A stretch of DNA of 64,000 bases from Theodoxus fluviatilis (GCA_034096865.1 JAWQFJ010016693.1:27501-91500); one strand, 5' to 3'; shown: positions 1 through 12,127, counted from the stretch's first letter. Notes: generated by a model from the sequence alone, not told the origin. A program made the numbers and translations.

Positions 1-430
1 TAAAACCCCATTCTGTGAACCCAAGTCAGTATTGACTCTGGCACATTTCGCAATGAATGCGTAATAGACTTGACCCTTCGCATTACAGCATTACGCCAAA
101 AATAGTTCGTTCTGATACTATTTTTTCTCCACTTTTTACAGAAATCATTCAGATGTCAAAACTAGCTTCCATTTCAACACAAACATTTTATTTTATCGAA
201 TAAACGCAAGTTTATGGCCCCAACAACAGTAAGTGAAGAGTTTTGTGCGAAATAGTCTTAGAACTACATTAACGGCATATGTCAGGGAGCAGATCGGCTA
301 TCCCACAAGCCTCTCGTGTGGCTCCATTTGCATATTTCGGACGAAAACCTTCCATCACGTGATGTCAACTGGGCTAGAGATACTTTCGCCGGTAGGCGAA
401 GTCTCTAGTGAACTAGAATGGGTAAGACCC
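1..430 (+). repeat. 420-bp dispersed repeat, copy 1
   Basis: About 420 bp recurs in direct orientation near 13.9 kb and inverted near 18.2 kb. Shared blocks include AATAGTTCGTTCTGATACTA, GAAATCATTCAGATGTCAAA and GCGAAATAGTCTTAGAACTA. Near its end is a hairpin, TTCGCCGGTAGGCGAA, flanked by TAGAGA and TCTCTA, which all three copies keep in some form. It is non-coding. The copy near 14 kb lies just upstream of a THAP-like exon, so the repeat may be the 5' region of a THAP-type DNA transposon or a non-autonomous derivative. The left border may lie before the window. Confidence 0.8.
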
Positions 431-929
431 CTGCGTTAAGCGAGATGGAGTCCTAGATACACGAGCAGAGCGTGACACATCAGTGTGACAAAGTGACAAT
501 GCACCGATAGGCAAGATGAGCTGAAAGAGAAAAGGACCAACCCTGACAGTACGCAGCCGGTGGTGCACACTGTCCGAATGAAGGGAGAAAAGGGATATTG
601 TTTCATGTAGGTTGCATCTCTACTGCTGTCGACTCTACTGCTGTCGACGATGGATCACCGGATAAATCATGTCCGAAGCGTTTCGTTCCGTTATTAAGCA
701 CATAACTGTTAGTTTTGCCTGCCTATAACTAATTTTTGTCTTTCGTCACCTTCAAGAGTTCTGCAGTCCATTTTCATACTTCGTTCTATTACTTCTTATT
801 TTAAACCGAGGCTCCTATTTCTTACGAATCGTCTTGGAGCAGTAGGTAGTCAAGAACGTTTTTGAGCTTCTCCTCCTGCACCCGCTCCTTTACCTTTCTG
901 ACCTATTGCTTTTTCTCCTGTTCCTGCTT
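431..929. other. Intergenic, no gene seen
   Basis: I see no coding signal or clear repeat here apart from a short tandem duplication (TACTGCTGTCGAC twice) near 625. Confidence 0.5.
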
Positions 930-2644
930 CTCGTGCTCCTGATCCTGTTTTGCGACTTGTTTGTATCTAAGGTGTCCGATATTCGAAGCAGCGTTGACAT
1001 GTCTGCTGATGCAGGTGCGCCTGTTAGTGATGATCCAGGGGTACTGCCCTCCCTACAGTTCAGCCCGGTTGAGGCTAGTGCGGTCCTCAAGACCATCCGC
1101 AGTATGAACCCTACCTCCTGTGACCTTGACCCTGTTCCCACACCCCTCTTAGTTAAGTGCATTGATGAGATCCTACTTGTCCTGACACAGATGATCAATG
1201 ATTGCTTCCAGACTGGCACCTTCCCTAGTGTTTTCAAGCAGGCTATAGTTAAGCCGCTCCTGAAGAAGCAGGACCTGAATCCAAACAAACTTAGTAATTA
1301 TAGATCAGTCTCCAATCTTTCTTTTCTGTCAAAACTGTTAGAGAAGTTAGCTTTGCATCAGCTGCTGAAGCACGTGTCCCAGTATGACCTTTTGGCCCGT
1401 TTTCAATCCGCGTACCGTGCTCATCATTCCACGGAAACAGCTCTGCTCCGTGTTCTAAACGATCTTCTCGTTGCTTCTAACAATTCCAAAGTTTCTCTTC
1501 TTACTCTGTGGACTTGAGTGCCGCGTTCGACACAATAGACCATGGAATTCTTCTCGCCCGTCTTAGAAACGTTTTTGGCATTGGGAACTTAGCACTCTCT
1601 TTCCTGCATTCATATCTCTCAGAACGTAGACAGACTGTTTCGATCTCGAGTTTTGCTTCTGATCCTACACCTCTCAAATACGGAGTCCCTCAGGGCTCTG
1701 TTCTGGGTCCTCTGCTGTTTCTACTGTACACCCAACCACTCTCCAATGTAATTGACAGTCATTCAGTCTCTCACAGTGAATTTGCTGATGATACCCAGCT
1801 CTACAACTTCTCCCATCCCAGTCAAATCTACTCTCTTCTTTCTACCAGCGAACACTGTATCTCTGACGTGAAACGGTGGATGACCCGGAACAAGCTCCAA
1901 CTCAATGACTCACAAACTGAAGCACTCCTGGTGGGCGGCGGAGGCAAATCGGATCAGGCCCTCAAACTAACCATTGGTCACAGTGACATCGACCTCTCTC
2001 AGTCTGTAAGAAATTTAAGCGTCATGTTTGACGATGATCTGTCAATGAGATCTCACATCAACATAGTCTGTCAGTTAGATTTATTATGAGCTAAGAAAAA
2101 TTAGTACCATTCGTCATTATCTTTCTCAGCAGGCCACCAAAACGCTCATCACATCACTTGTTCTGTCTCGTCTCAACTATGGAAACTCTCTTCTTGCTGG
2201 CATCCCCGACACTCTGCTCAACAAACTCCAGAAAGTTCAGAATTGTGCTGCTAAGCTAGTTTTTCGATGTCCCAAGTGTACCCATGTCTCATCACTCCTA
2301 CATACACTTCACTGGCTCCCCATCTCTCAGAGGATAGATTATAAACTTGCTACTTTGTGCTTCAAGGCCATCGACAACACGCGCCACACGCTGTTACAGA
2401 AATTCTTGCAGTCTACACTCCCTCCAGATCTCTACGCTCAGCTGCTGACTCTAGAATGCTTAAGGTTCCCCGCCGTAATAAGAACACTCAAGGACAGCGT
2501 GTCTTCTCCTATATTGGATCTATAACCTGGAATAGTCTCCCTCTCTCAGTCCGTCATTCTAACACTCTGCCCCAGTTCAAAAGTGCTCTAAAGACCCACC
2601 TCTTCCGATCAGCCTTTCCCGCTGAGCTGCTTCGCCTTACTTGA
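930..2644 (+). pseudogene. CR1-like LINE reverse transcriptase, frameshifted
   Basis: 5'-truncated ORF2 of a non-LTR retrotransposon of the CR1/Jockey group. It makes DNA from its own RNA at the insertion site. In order: a linker (KVSDIRSSVD); RT finger motifs (NYRSVSNLSFLSKLLEKL, QSAYRAHHSTETALLR); LDLSAAFDTIDH with the first catalytic Asp; YGVPQGSVLGPLLF; FADDTQLY with the catalytic Asp pair; then thumb and C-terminal region (LVLSRLNYGNSLLAGIP, LHWLPISQRIDYKLA, TWNSLPLSVR). The frame changes near 1508, near 2080 and again before 2357, and the endonuclease is missing, so it is dead. The RT family is certain; the exact clade is inferred from motif style. Confidence 0.9.
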
Positions 2645-2865
2645 CCTGGCCTGCAAGTGCTGTGTATATTATATAGTTTGTTCTATTTGTTCTACTGGAT
2701 CTTAGTTTTTGTTTTTGTTTATGTGTGTAGTGTGTGTTTTGGTATGAATGTGGTGTTGAGTGGTTGTATGAGTTTTGATTCTTTGGATTGTAAACGCCAT
2801 GAGCTTGCCTGTCAAGGGAAGGTATGTGCGTTTGAATAAACTATTATGTTATGTATATGTACTTC
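2645..2865 (+). mobile_element. 3' UTR of the CR1-like LINE
   Basis: T/G-rich tail after the ORF stop with TTGTAAACGCCATGAGCTTG and then GAATAAA, a pattern usual at the 3' ends of such LINEs. It ends where a second LINE fragment begins. Confidence 0.65.
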
Positions 2866-2889
2866 CGCTCCTTCTCTTCCTCCTGCTCC

Positions 2890-3356
2890 TCCTTCTCTTC
2901 CTCTTTCTCCTTCATTCGTCCCCAAACAAGCCATTCACTATCTCGCAACACTTTCATTCTACCACAACCTAGAATAGACATTTTCAAAGGCAGTATTACA
3001 TATTCAGAAGTTATGATATGGAATACACTCCCATTGCACCTAAGGAACAATACTTCCATGACGTCTTTTAAAGCATCCATACGTGATTATCTATGCAGAT
3101 GATATCACTGCTGTCGCCTGTACATATGACACGTATTGCTTGATCTTCAAGACTCACTGAGCTGACAGTTGTCAAAGGCATCTACTAAAATATTTGTCAT
3201 TGTTGATCATATTCTTCATATACCATACCAACTGTTGTACATGGATTAGCTACTGTGTATTTTGTGTCTTAATTATCAGTGTTTTCATTTCTTTATGAGC
3301 AAGGACAATTTGTAAGAAAGGCAGAAATGCCTAAAATTTCATCCTTGATAAATAAA
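2890..3356 (+). mobile_element. Second LINE 3' end
   Basis: The translation near 2985-3102 gives GSITYSEVMIWNTLPLHLRN followed by SFKASIRDYL, the conserved C-terminus of CR1/Jockey-type ORF2 proteins (WNxLPxxLR...FKxxL). A roughly 250-bp 3' UTR ends in TTGATAAATAAAGAAT, directly followed by (AATC)n. It is a severely 5'-truncated insertion of a family different from the one upstream. Confidence 0.65.
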
Positions 3357-3357
3357 G

Positions 3358-3437
<80 letters not shown>
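3357..3437 (+). repeat. (AATC)n microsatellite, LINE tail
   Basis: About 20 tandem AATC units directly follow the LINE polyadenylation-like end, so they probably expanded from the LINE 3' tail. A CCT-rich stretch follows to about 3490. Confidence 0.95.
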
Positions 3438-3689
3438 CTTCTTCCTTTCCTCCTCCTTCTCCTCCTCCTCCTTCTCCTCCTCCTCTTCAACCCTCCAAAG
3501 AAGCCCAACCCTAAACACATCAAGAGATTCTTGGTTTATAATACAGAGGAGAAAACGATCCAACTCTATTCGCAACATAGAGGACCCCTGCTCCTAAATC
3601 CTTCAGGAAGGCATTGTAACCGTCTTTCTGGTGCGGCAGAGAATAATCAGTTTTATTATCGCTGGTGTGTACCCGAATGTTAACCCTTA

Positions 3690-4700
3690 ACGTGCAGCAG
3701 AAATGATTCTTGATCCCACTACTCCAGAGAGGCCTCCTATCCCTACGCTCTGCAGAGAGGGCCTCCATCTCCCGACCGTCCCAGCAGCCCTAGCCAGCAG
3801 GGATGACCGCCTCAACAGTGCGGCGTTCGGCATGGCAGCCCCTGATGGAGCTGATAATGCGGCCGCTATTGTTGGCATAAGCGACGCCAGCCCCGTCCAC
3901 CGACACGGCTGACGGGTTTTCTGAGTATTTTTCCTCATCGAGCCTCATCCTCTTTGTTCCCCTCGCCCTCCACGTCCGTCTCTCTCCACCCAGCAGAGCC
4001 GCGCTCCGTTCGCGCTGAAAGAGGCACCGTCCAATGGCGGCTCGCTTCGCCTCTCCGCCGCCGCTATAAATCGAGCAGGACAATTGATTTTTCGTGTTAG
4101 ACGATTGGAGGCGAGTGGTTTGCGCTAATCCCGGGCAAACATCTCGCTCCGCCTTCGCACGGAGCAGCGGTGCATGGCTGGGCCGTTGGCAAACGCCCGT
4201 GCAGATCTGCAGCGCCGGGTTGGGCTGGGCTGGGCCTCCCGGCTTGCCTGGAGAGAGAAGAAGAGATGGAAAGCAAAGATTGGAGCAGGCGATTCAGCGC
4301 TTGTCCTCTAGGGGAAGATTGGCAAAGGAGCGCGGAACAATGCCGTGGAAAGGCGGGAGTGAAAGGGACTGTCTAAGCAAAGCGAGTGGCCACCTCTATC
4401 AAAATATGCAATCGCAGGTCCCGGCGTCGAGGATGTCGGACCATGGGTCTTGCATATTCTTCAGGATGTATAGCGCATTTCCATTTAATCGCTGGGGCGC
4501 CCCCACCTTTACATGTTTTGCATATTGATCTCGGCAATCTCTGACCCGCCGTGGATACCCGACCTCTCGCTCCTTGTTTTCCCAATCGAGCGTCTTCGAG
4601 GGCAGCTGCGAGTCTACGTGTAAACGCCTCTCTTTTCTACTTTAATCCTCGCAAAGACGAGCCTTACTCTTATCTCTCAGACGCAGATTTAACTCGTTTT
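3690..4700. other. CpG-rich unique segment
   Basis: GC- and CpG-rich sequence stands out from AT-rich flanks. Several frames are open (up to 144 codons at 4094-4528), but none has a recognisable domain. It could be an unmethylated promoter region or 5' exon of a host gene, but I cannot identify one. Confidence 0.45.
4031..4071 (+). promoter_or_regulatory. Putative CCAAT + TATA core promoter
   Basis: CCAATGGCGG (4031) lies 34 bp upstream of TATAAAT (4065-4071) inside the CpG-rich segment, a plausible spacing for a plus-strand pol II promoter with a start near 4095-4100. Only motif spacing supports this. Confidence 0.35.
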
Positions 4701-5953
4701 GGCGAAGGGATGATGGATTACCCGCGTAGCAGTTGAAGAGTATCGAGTGTCTAAGCTCCCGTTGATACCCGATGAATACTCCGAAACTGCACGTTTACAG
4801 AGAACTGAGGGTGTTCATGGGCCTCGAAACTTGAGGCCCACCCTTTCCCCTGTGGTCCGCCCTCACCCAGTCTGAAATTGATATGTAGATACCATTCATT
4901 TTGTTTCTCTTTGTCTCGGCGTCCGCCTTCTTACGGTCCGTACCATATGCTTGCGTAGTAACGTTCATGATGTTAGATCTGTAGCTTGATAAACACATTT
5001 AGATCACGTTTTTGGGCAATTTATTATCAACAGGGTTTTTAACACGCAAGACATCCATATCTCACTCACAAAAAGGATAATCTATTTTTTGGCCATCCTA
5101 TCCTTACTGAATTTGGTTTCCTGCTAGAGGTGCGTACAGCATAAATCCGTTAAATCCCACACTTCTCCATCCAGACCAAACTAATCTCTGTCGCGACGTT
5201 TTACGAACACTGTTGGGCGATTGTATCAGGGATTCAGAGGGAAATTACTTTGCAGATCGTTTTCTCCGTATGTTACGAGAGTAGACCTTGGGAATATGAA
5301 AGAGAAACTGAGTGTGAAAAGACGAAACGAGAAAGGAACATTTGCTTGCTCACATGAGATGAATGCTGATGATAATTGCGACAGTTGAACTAATTGATGA
5401 AGCTTTCCACAAACCTCTGCCCTTGTAATCACGTGACTTTAAATGGTGTAATCGATGAGATTTCTTGAGAGGTGCGCTGCCTTTGCTTCGCAAACCTTCT
5501 ACGACTAATGAAATACATACTTTTTTCATAGTGCCGCCATAAAGTTTCTTCATCAATTCCTTACACACAGAATATAGCTCTTGGAATTAGAGCGAGGTCA
5601 CGCGAGCAGTGATCGCTGTGAAGTGAGAGGGTGGAGTTACGGAAACCTTCGAATGAACGAATCAATGGAGACGGAGGATCAACCTGTGAATGAAAAAGTG
5701 AATGAATCGAGTGGGAAAACAAATAATGAAATTACCTAATTGCAGCATTATAACTGTAAAAAAAAGAAGGTAACATGATCTAGTAATTTAGTTTATTCGA
5801 CACCACTTCAATTTGCAATGTTATCTAATAACAATTGTTTTTTTCCTACGTGGTGCCTGAACATGCGATGGTGAACGACAGCTCATACTGTATGCAAGCA
5901 CGTTACGTTTTACTTCATGCTGGTAGAGAGCTTAAGACGATCATGTGCAGTTA
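4701..5953. other. Intergenic, no gene seen
   Basis: AT-rich sequence without convincing open frames or recognisable repeats. Confidence 0.5.
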
Positions 5954-6035
5954 TCACCACCACCACCACCACCACCACCACCACCACCACCACCACCACC
6001 ACCACCACCACCACCACCATCATCATCACCATCAT
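5954..6035 (+). repeat. (CAC)n/(CAT)n microsatellite
   Basis: Triplet array, mostly CAC then CAT. It creates apparent poly-His and poly-Thr frames that are not genes. Confidence 0.95.
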
Positions 6036-6116
6036 TGTAATGGGGAAGTGGGTTTTCGGAAGTATCTCACCTGAGAGAGACTTGTTTTTTGCTGGTGGGG
6101 TTGGTAGTCCAACGAC

Positions 6117-6916
6117 TGTATAGAAATGGAGGCTGGATGGGAGTTGAGTTCTGCCCTAGGGGTGATGAGCTGTGTTTGCTCTGAGAGATGAGTAGTAGTG
6201 AGAAAAGGTGGGTCGTGAGTTGGTTGTGAGAAGATAGCTATATTAGAGAGAGCAAGAAGACAGCGATCAGTCCGCCTACTGAGAGGAGAGAAGAAGAGAT
6301 CGGTCTGCCAACTGAGAGCAGAGACAGAAGAAAAGCAGATGAAGAGACGAGATTAGTCCGCCTACTGAGAGAAGACAGAAGATAGAGATCGGTCCGCCTG
6401 CTGGGTGAGAAGAAGAGAGAAGAGGAGGGCGAAGCACCGAAGAGTGAAGCAGATGAAGAAGAGAGTGGAGGAAGGCAAAGCACAGAAGAGAGAAGCAGAC
6501 GAAGAGAAGAGATCGAATCCACACACACACAGCAGAGACGGGCAGAGAGAGAGAGAGGAAGCGGGCAGAGTTGGAAGGTTGGTGCGAGAGTTTTACACGG
6601 GTCGATAGTTTTTACTTGTCGCGGGCTGACCTACGTGCTTTTATGTTTAATATAAGAAGGCTGACCGACATTTTACTTGTGCTTTTTCATTTTTCCCTTT
6701 GGGAGTTGAGTAAGTGAAGAGTAGGTGTAATTTTATAAGATTGGGTTATTGAGGATGTTGTGTTTGAACCATATACCAATGTAACATTCTTTTTCTTTTT
6801 CTTTTTCTTTTCTACCCCTGTTAAGGGCATGTTTTATGTGGAAATATAAAGACATGTAAGTAACCCAGGACCTTTTTTATTTCGTTTTTTGTGGATCCCC
6901 GTAATAGAGGTGTACA
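6117..6916 (+). mobile_element. 5' LTR of a Ty3/Gypsy element
   Basis: A roughly 800-bp segment begins TGTATAG and ends GTGTACA (the TG...CA form of LTRs) and is followed after 3 nt by a primer-binding site. It holds purine-rich repeats (CGGTCTGCC/TCCGCCTACTGAGAG motifs) and an AATATAAAGACATG stretch near its end. No matching 3' LTR is in the window, so the left border is inferred. Confidence 0.6.
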
Positions 6917-6919
6917 AAG

Positions 6920-6937
6920 TGGGGGCCCGTCCGGGAT
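6920..6937 (+). promoter_or_regulatory. Primer-binding site (tRNA-Pro type)
   Basis: TGGGGGCCCGTCCGGGAT is complementary to the 3' end expected of a tRNA-Pro and differs at one position from the proline primer site familiar from other retroelements. It sits 3 nt after the LTR, as expected. Confidence 0.75.
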
Positions 6938-7072
6938 ATTTTTGGAAGAGTGTAAAAGTGAAAATTCGTTCCGAGAGATTGTTCGTTTTTTTATATTTGA
7001 ACAATTTTACTGAAGTATTTAGATTAGAAGATTTTACTGTGCTGATATTTGAGTTGACATTTTTAACATATC

Positions 7073-8471
7073 TTGTGTACTTACTATTTTAAAAGGCCCC
7101 GATTTTTACGTAACCCTTCTGTGAGAGGAATTAGGAGAGCCAAACTGGAGGACTTGTTACAATTAGCAGAGGACAAAAAGATTGGTGTGGTTGAAGAGTT
7201 ACAATCTGATGTGAAAACAATAAGAGAGTTACTGATAACGGAACTATTTCCTGAGGATGATACTGATGAGGAAAGCAATAATTGGGAAATAGAAATTCAA
7301 AATCTTGCTAAGGAAAATGAAAACTCAGGTCTCGCTTTTGATCAGCGGTTACGCTTAAGGCAGCTGGTGATAGATTTGGAGTTAGAGTTATAGAGAGCTA
7401 AAGAGAAAAAAGGGAGAAGGAGATAGATTTGGAGATGGAGAGATTGAGAGATAAAGAGAAGGAGAGGGTGGACAGAGAGAAGGAAGGAGAATGAGAGAAA
7501 ATTGGAGATGGAGAGATTGAGAGACAGGGAGAGGGAGAGAGAAGATAAGGAGAGGGAGAGAGAAGATAGAGAGAGGGAGAGAGAATTTATGCGAGAGAAA
7601 ATGGAATTTGAGAGACAACAGCAGGAGAATAGAAATACTCCAGAGGGAGGGGAATTCCGGATAAATGACTGTCATCGTTCCGTCCATCAGTTTGAAGAGC
7701 AAGATGTTGAGAAGTTTTTCTCGCAGTTTGAACATGTAGCAAACAAGTTGCATTGGTCTAAGCCGTACTGGTGTTTGATTCTGCACAGTTAATTGAGAGG
7801 AAAAGCTAGTAAGGCTTATGGTTCCTTAGAGGTTGAGGACAGAGATAACTATGAGAAAGTGAAGGAAGTGATCAGATTGGCCTACCAACTGACTGGAGAA
7901 GCGTATCATCAGAGATTTAGAGAAATGAAGAAAGAGGGAGGCGAGACAATCTGTGATTTTGTGGCTCGAGCAGCAAATGCTTTTGACTTGTGGTTGAAGT
8001 CCGAACAGGTGAAGTCTAGTTACAAAGCCTTGAGAGAGCTCCTGTTGCTAGAGGATTTGAAAAACAAGGTTCCCTCGACTGCGTGTGTATCTGGAAGATC
8101 AACATGTTAAATCGGTTCGAGAGGCGGCTGAATTAACTGATAAATACATGTTTATTCATAAAGGACAGAATGGGCCGAGTCAAGTCAGAACTGGTACCAA
8201 TAACCCCCTGGGAAATAGAAGAGTCATTCAATGAAGAAAGTATCAGAGATTTGGTCATGTATCTGCTGAGTGTCGTGCATTACTAGTGCAGGAAAACAAG
8301 AATGGTCTAGGGCGGTCTTCGGCTGTAAAGACCAGCACCTTACAATGCTCATATTGTCATAAGTTGGGTCATGTGCTGGAGAACTGTTTTGCCAGTAAGA
8401 GAGAACAGCAGAAAGTGGTTGGATTTGTACGGGACCAGACTGAGAAAGTCATAGGTTCCCAATGCAGTTAA
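7073..8471 (+). pseudogene. Ty3/Gypsy gag, degenerate
   Basis: Structural protein of the retroelement, which packages its RNA in virus-like particles. The N-terminal part (7073-7393) is acidic. A highly charged Arg/Glu coiled coil (about 7440-7620) follows. Then comes a SCAN-like gag domain: FRINDCHRSVHQFEEQDVEK, LRGKASKAYGSLEV, AYQLTGEAYHQRFREMK, FVARAANAFDLWLKSE, LLEDLKNKVP. A CCHC knuckle with C-x2-C-x4-H-x4-C spacing (CSYCHKLGHVLENC) lies near 8346. In-frame stops occur at 7393, 7790 and 8110, so the reading frame is broken several times. Confidence 0.85.
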
Positions 8472-8478
8472 TATGTGT

Positions 8479-8800
8479 CTCGAGCTGGACTTGCTGTCAG
8501 TGATCATGATCCTTATGAAGAAGTGACAGTTTTTCGTGATACAGGTGCGTTTGTGAGTCTTATTAGCAGAAAGGCTGTGAGTAGACCTGACTTGTCTAAC
8601 ACAGGAAAGAATGTGATAATCCAGGTGGTAGGACAGAAGTATTAGTCAGTGCCCTTACATCGATTTTGGATAAAATCAGAGTTTGTCTCGGGAGAAGTGT
8701 TGCTTGGTGTGGTGGATGAACTACCAGTTTCGGATGTTGATATATTGTTGGGATCCGATTTGACGGACAAATGTTGTATTAAGTCACATAACCCTGTGTT
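8479..8800 (+). pseudogene. Ty3/Gypsy aspartic protease, degenerate
   Basis: Retroelement protease that would cleave the Gag-Pol precursor. FRDTGAFVSLI carries the catalytic DTG, and VDILLGSDLTDKC about 80 residues later matches the second conserved protease motif (ILLGxDL). A stop at 8643 separates the two parts. It continues directly from gag. Confidence 0.75.
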
Positions 8801-9300
8801 GAGAGTGCAGTCCCCTCCTGAAGTGGAATCAGATAGTTCTGGTAGATACGAATGTTATCCTGTTTGTGTTGCTGCTCCATCCATGTCCAAGAAGAGAGTG
8901 GAGAAGCAGTGTCTCGGCAGAAGCCGATCTCCATGGCAACGGGAAATGCGGCAGACGCAGCTCCAGCGGCTACAGGTCTCTCCGCCACGACTCCGGGCAG
9001 CTCGGACCATCCTCCAGCAACCTGAGCCAGCTCCACACGGCGAGGGTACCAGGCGGGCTCCTCCGCAGGCACGCCTTGTGTCGAGAGAGTGGCCGTGGTG
9101 GCGACTCCTCCCGACAGAACAGAGGCGTCTCCTTTGCGCTGGGCACACGTGCCTGCCCCGTGCCGACGGGCCCTATATCAATCGCAGCCAGTCCGTGTCA
9201 AATTCTTGTGGGAGCTTCTTCAGTGGGAACCAGAGCTACTGCAGACATTCTCGAGTTTGTTCCTCGACACGCCCACAATTATGATGGACTGCTAGATAGT
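8801..9300 (+). mobile_element. Gypsy pol remnant with RT core missing
   Basis: Between protease and RT connection, the palm (including the expected YxDD) is absent. The roughly 500 bp here are GC-rich with short overlapping frames of no recognisable family. A fragment just before 9310 (DGLLDSHTW) resembles the position directly after YxDD in Gypsy RT, so the core was probably deleted or replaced. The origin of the replacing sequence is unknown. Confidence 0.5.
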
Positions 9301-9309
9301 CATACCTGG

Positions 9310-10086
9310 TAAGAACATTTAGCCGGAATGAGAAGTCTTTTCGAGAGACTGGCCAGTGAAAATCTGACTGTGAACTTGGGAAAAAAGTGCCTTTGGACAG
9401 GCTAAGGTGCAATACTTGGGACACGTAATAGGATTAGGGGCTGTGGCACCACTAGACTCTAAATTAGAAGGCATCAAGGATTATCCCGAGCCCAGGACGC
9501 GTCGAGCGGTGCGACGGTTTCTAGATATGATGGGATACTATCGTAGGTTTTGTCCAAACTTTGCCACTGTAGCGGAACCTCTGACCTCCCTGTTGCGGAA
9601 GGACGCGACTTTTCGGTGGAGTGAGCAGTGCCAAGGGGCCTTTAACCTGTTGAAAACTATGTTATGTCATGCCTCTATCCTCGCCGTGCCAGATCTATCT
9701 AAACCTCTCAAGCTTGCTGTCGATGCCAGTGCTTTAGGTTCTGGAGCTGTGCTATTTCAAGCCGGAAGTGAGGGTCTCGACCACCCCGTGAGTTTCTTTT
9801 CTAAAAAGTTTAACAAGCATGAGTTGAACTATTCTACTGTTGAGAAAGAAGCCTTGGGTCTGATGCAGGCTCCAAAACACTTTGAAATCTATCTTACGGG
9901 TCACCTAGAGCCGGTGATGGTGCTTACTGATCACAATCCGTTAACTTTCATTGATCATATGAAAGCAACAAATCAGCGCATTCTCCGCTGGAGTATGGCG
10001 TTGCAAGAATATAATCTGTCTATTTTGCATATTCCTGGTTCTGAGAATGTCATGCCTGATGCCCTATCTAGAGTTTTTGATGCATA
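9310..10086 (+). pseudogene. Ty3/Gypsy RT connection and RNase H
   Basis: The frame from 9407 is intact for 226 codons. It opens with YLGHVIGLGAVAPLDSK (RT thumb), then RRFLDMMGYYRRFCPNFATV, RWSEQCQGAFNLLK, and the RNase H core LAVDASALGSGAVLFQ (first catalytic Asp), FSKKFNKHELNYSTVEKEAL (catalytic Glu), VLTDHNPLTFI (Asp) and PGSENVMPDALSR. This is the standard Ty3/Gypsy order. The upstream part (HLAGMRSLFERLASENLTV) is in another frame with a stop near 9404. No integrase follows; the element is cut by an ATC-rich repeat array. Confidence 0.9.
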
Positions 10087-10135
10087 AATTCCTGTGTATT
10101 CATGTATATAAACCTGTGTCTGTACAGAAAATTAC

Positions 10136-10755
10136 TTCCTCATCATCAGTCAATCATCATCATCAGTCAATCATCATCATCAGTCAATCATCATCATCAG
10201 TCAATCATCATCATCATCAATCAATCGTCATCATTTAATCGTCATCATTAATCAATCATCACCACCAATCAATCTTAATCATCAATCAATCATCATCAAT
10301 CAATCATCATCATCAATCAATCAATCAATCATCATCATCATCAATAAGTCATCATTATCAATCAATCATCATCATCAATCAATCATCATCATCAAGCAAT
10401 CATCATCATCAATCAATCATCATCATCAATCAATCATCATCATCAATCATCATCATCAATCAATCATCATCAATCAATTAATCATCATCAGTCAATCATC
10501 GCCAATCAATCAATCATCATCAATCAATCAATCAATCGTCATCAATCAATCAATCATCTTCATCAATCAATCATCATCATCAATCAATCATCATCAATCA
10601 ATCATCATCATCATCTTCATCTTCATCTTCTTCCTCTTCCTCCTCCTACTCCTCCCTCCTCCTCCCTCTTCCTCCCTCCTCCTCCCTCCTCCTCCCTCCT
10701 CCTCCCTCCTCCTCCCTCCTCCTCCCTCCTCCTCTCTCCTCCTCCCTCCTCCTCC
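10136..10755 (+). repeat. ATC/AATC compound array then (CTC)n
   Basis: Mixed CATCAT and CAATCAAT units form a patchwork to about 10620, followed by CCTCCTCCCT repeats to 10755. It starts about 50 bp after the RNase H stop and stands where integrase and the 3' LTR would be expected. Confidence 0.95.
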
Positions 10756-12127
10756 TATATTTTTCATTCAACACTTAGAGGGACGTTAAGACAGATAGAT
10801 CCGTCAATGAAACAGATATTAGAAGAAGAACAAAATATTCACTCCACTCTCCAACTAGTTCACGTTTATTTGTTTGGTTGGCTTTTGAGTTTTTTCTTTC
10901 CATGTAAATGAGTTTGGACGGACGGACGAACGGATGAAAACGTGCATGGATGAATGCGCGGATAGGCGTTTGTGCTAGAGTGGATGGATGTTTGATTAGA
11001 TGAATAAATGGGCGGAATTAATCTTCAGAAGTGGTCTTCAGCACTCGAGCTCTTGATACAGAAAGTTGCATTTACACGGCCATCAGCCATGCTCACCAGA
11101 GTGCGTCAATGATGACAAACGTTAATGTATTTTTTTTTAGGATTGCAAGACAGTTTTGCAGCCAATGCCACAATTTACAAAGACATTTTTGTTTTTGAAA
11201 ATAATTACACCGATTATTCCAAACACGAGCCAAATTAATTACAGATAAATGACATTTTGCACCTCACCTCCAGAAAGAAATACATACAGAGTCATGATAC
11301 AGGAGTGGGAACAGGAAAATACCTCTACAAAATACACACGCACATCCAGGGGGTGAAGCCCGACGAGGCAATCTCAAACGCGAAGTGGCAGAGGAGCGCT
11401 ATTTCCTGAACCCGATACGACCGTAAACATATTCATAATCTCTCAGGAAACAGAATCGCGGTCACGCGAGAGGTTTTTGTTGCAGGGGAGATAACCCACT
11501 CCACCCGGTCAGAAGACCTCGCTACACGGGCGGAGACTGTCTGCAGACATTAGTCTTTCAGCTCGCAAGGAGATCGCCGAGTTGATTACAACCAGGATTA
11601 CGGGTATCATCTTCCCGAATTCTCACCCAGTGCGCCATCCGAGAAGACCCCCACGACTTGCTTCGCCCCAAAGTCCTGCCTACCCTGTAATCAGAGCAGG
11701 ACGGGTGGGTACAGAATTAGAGGCCTGGCCCCTGGACCTGTAACCGTCCCCTGTGCGAGGGAGAGAGGGGAGCGTGGGAGAGGGGCATGGCAAATATGAC
11801 GGGTGGAAGTCTTCAAGGCGTGCTGAAAATGCCGTCGACACTCAGGAATGCACGAGATGAGGATGTGATCAAAAAGCAGGAGAGCTCAGCTGTATAACGC
11901 CGTGCACATAATTACCATCCCTTGCGACAGAATGTCTCAGAGCTCCAACAAGCGGCAGCGTATATTCCGGTAGCTTCGCTGCTTAGCCAAGTAAAAATCG
12001 CTGAGATTTGTTATGATGACGTTACCTGGCCCGGCCCACAACTAACAATGACAATCGTCATTGATTTTCCGAATCTGAACATTGCCTTGTGCGGATGAGG
12101 GGTTATTGTTCCTCGTTTGGAGCGATG
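10756..12127. other. Intergenic, no gene seen
   Basis: Unique-looking sequence, GC-richer from about 11.4 to 11.9 kb. No coding frame with a recognisable domain on either strand. Confidence 0.5.

Noticed and set aside
4094..4528. 144-codon frame downstream of the TATA box
   Set aside because: No recognisable domain and overlapping frames of similar quality; CpG-rich DNA often lacks stops by chance.
5835..6123. Poly-His / poly-Thr protein
   Set aside because: CAC microsatellite; the flanks carry no domain.
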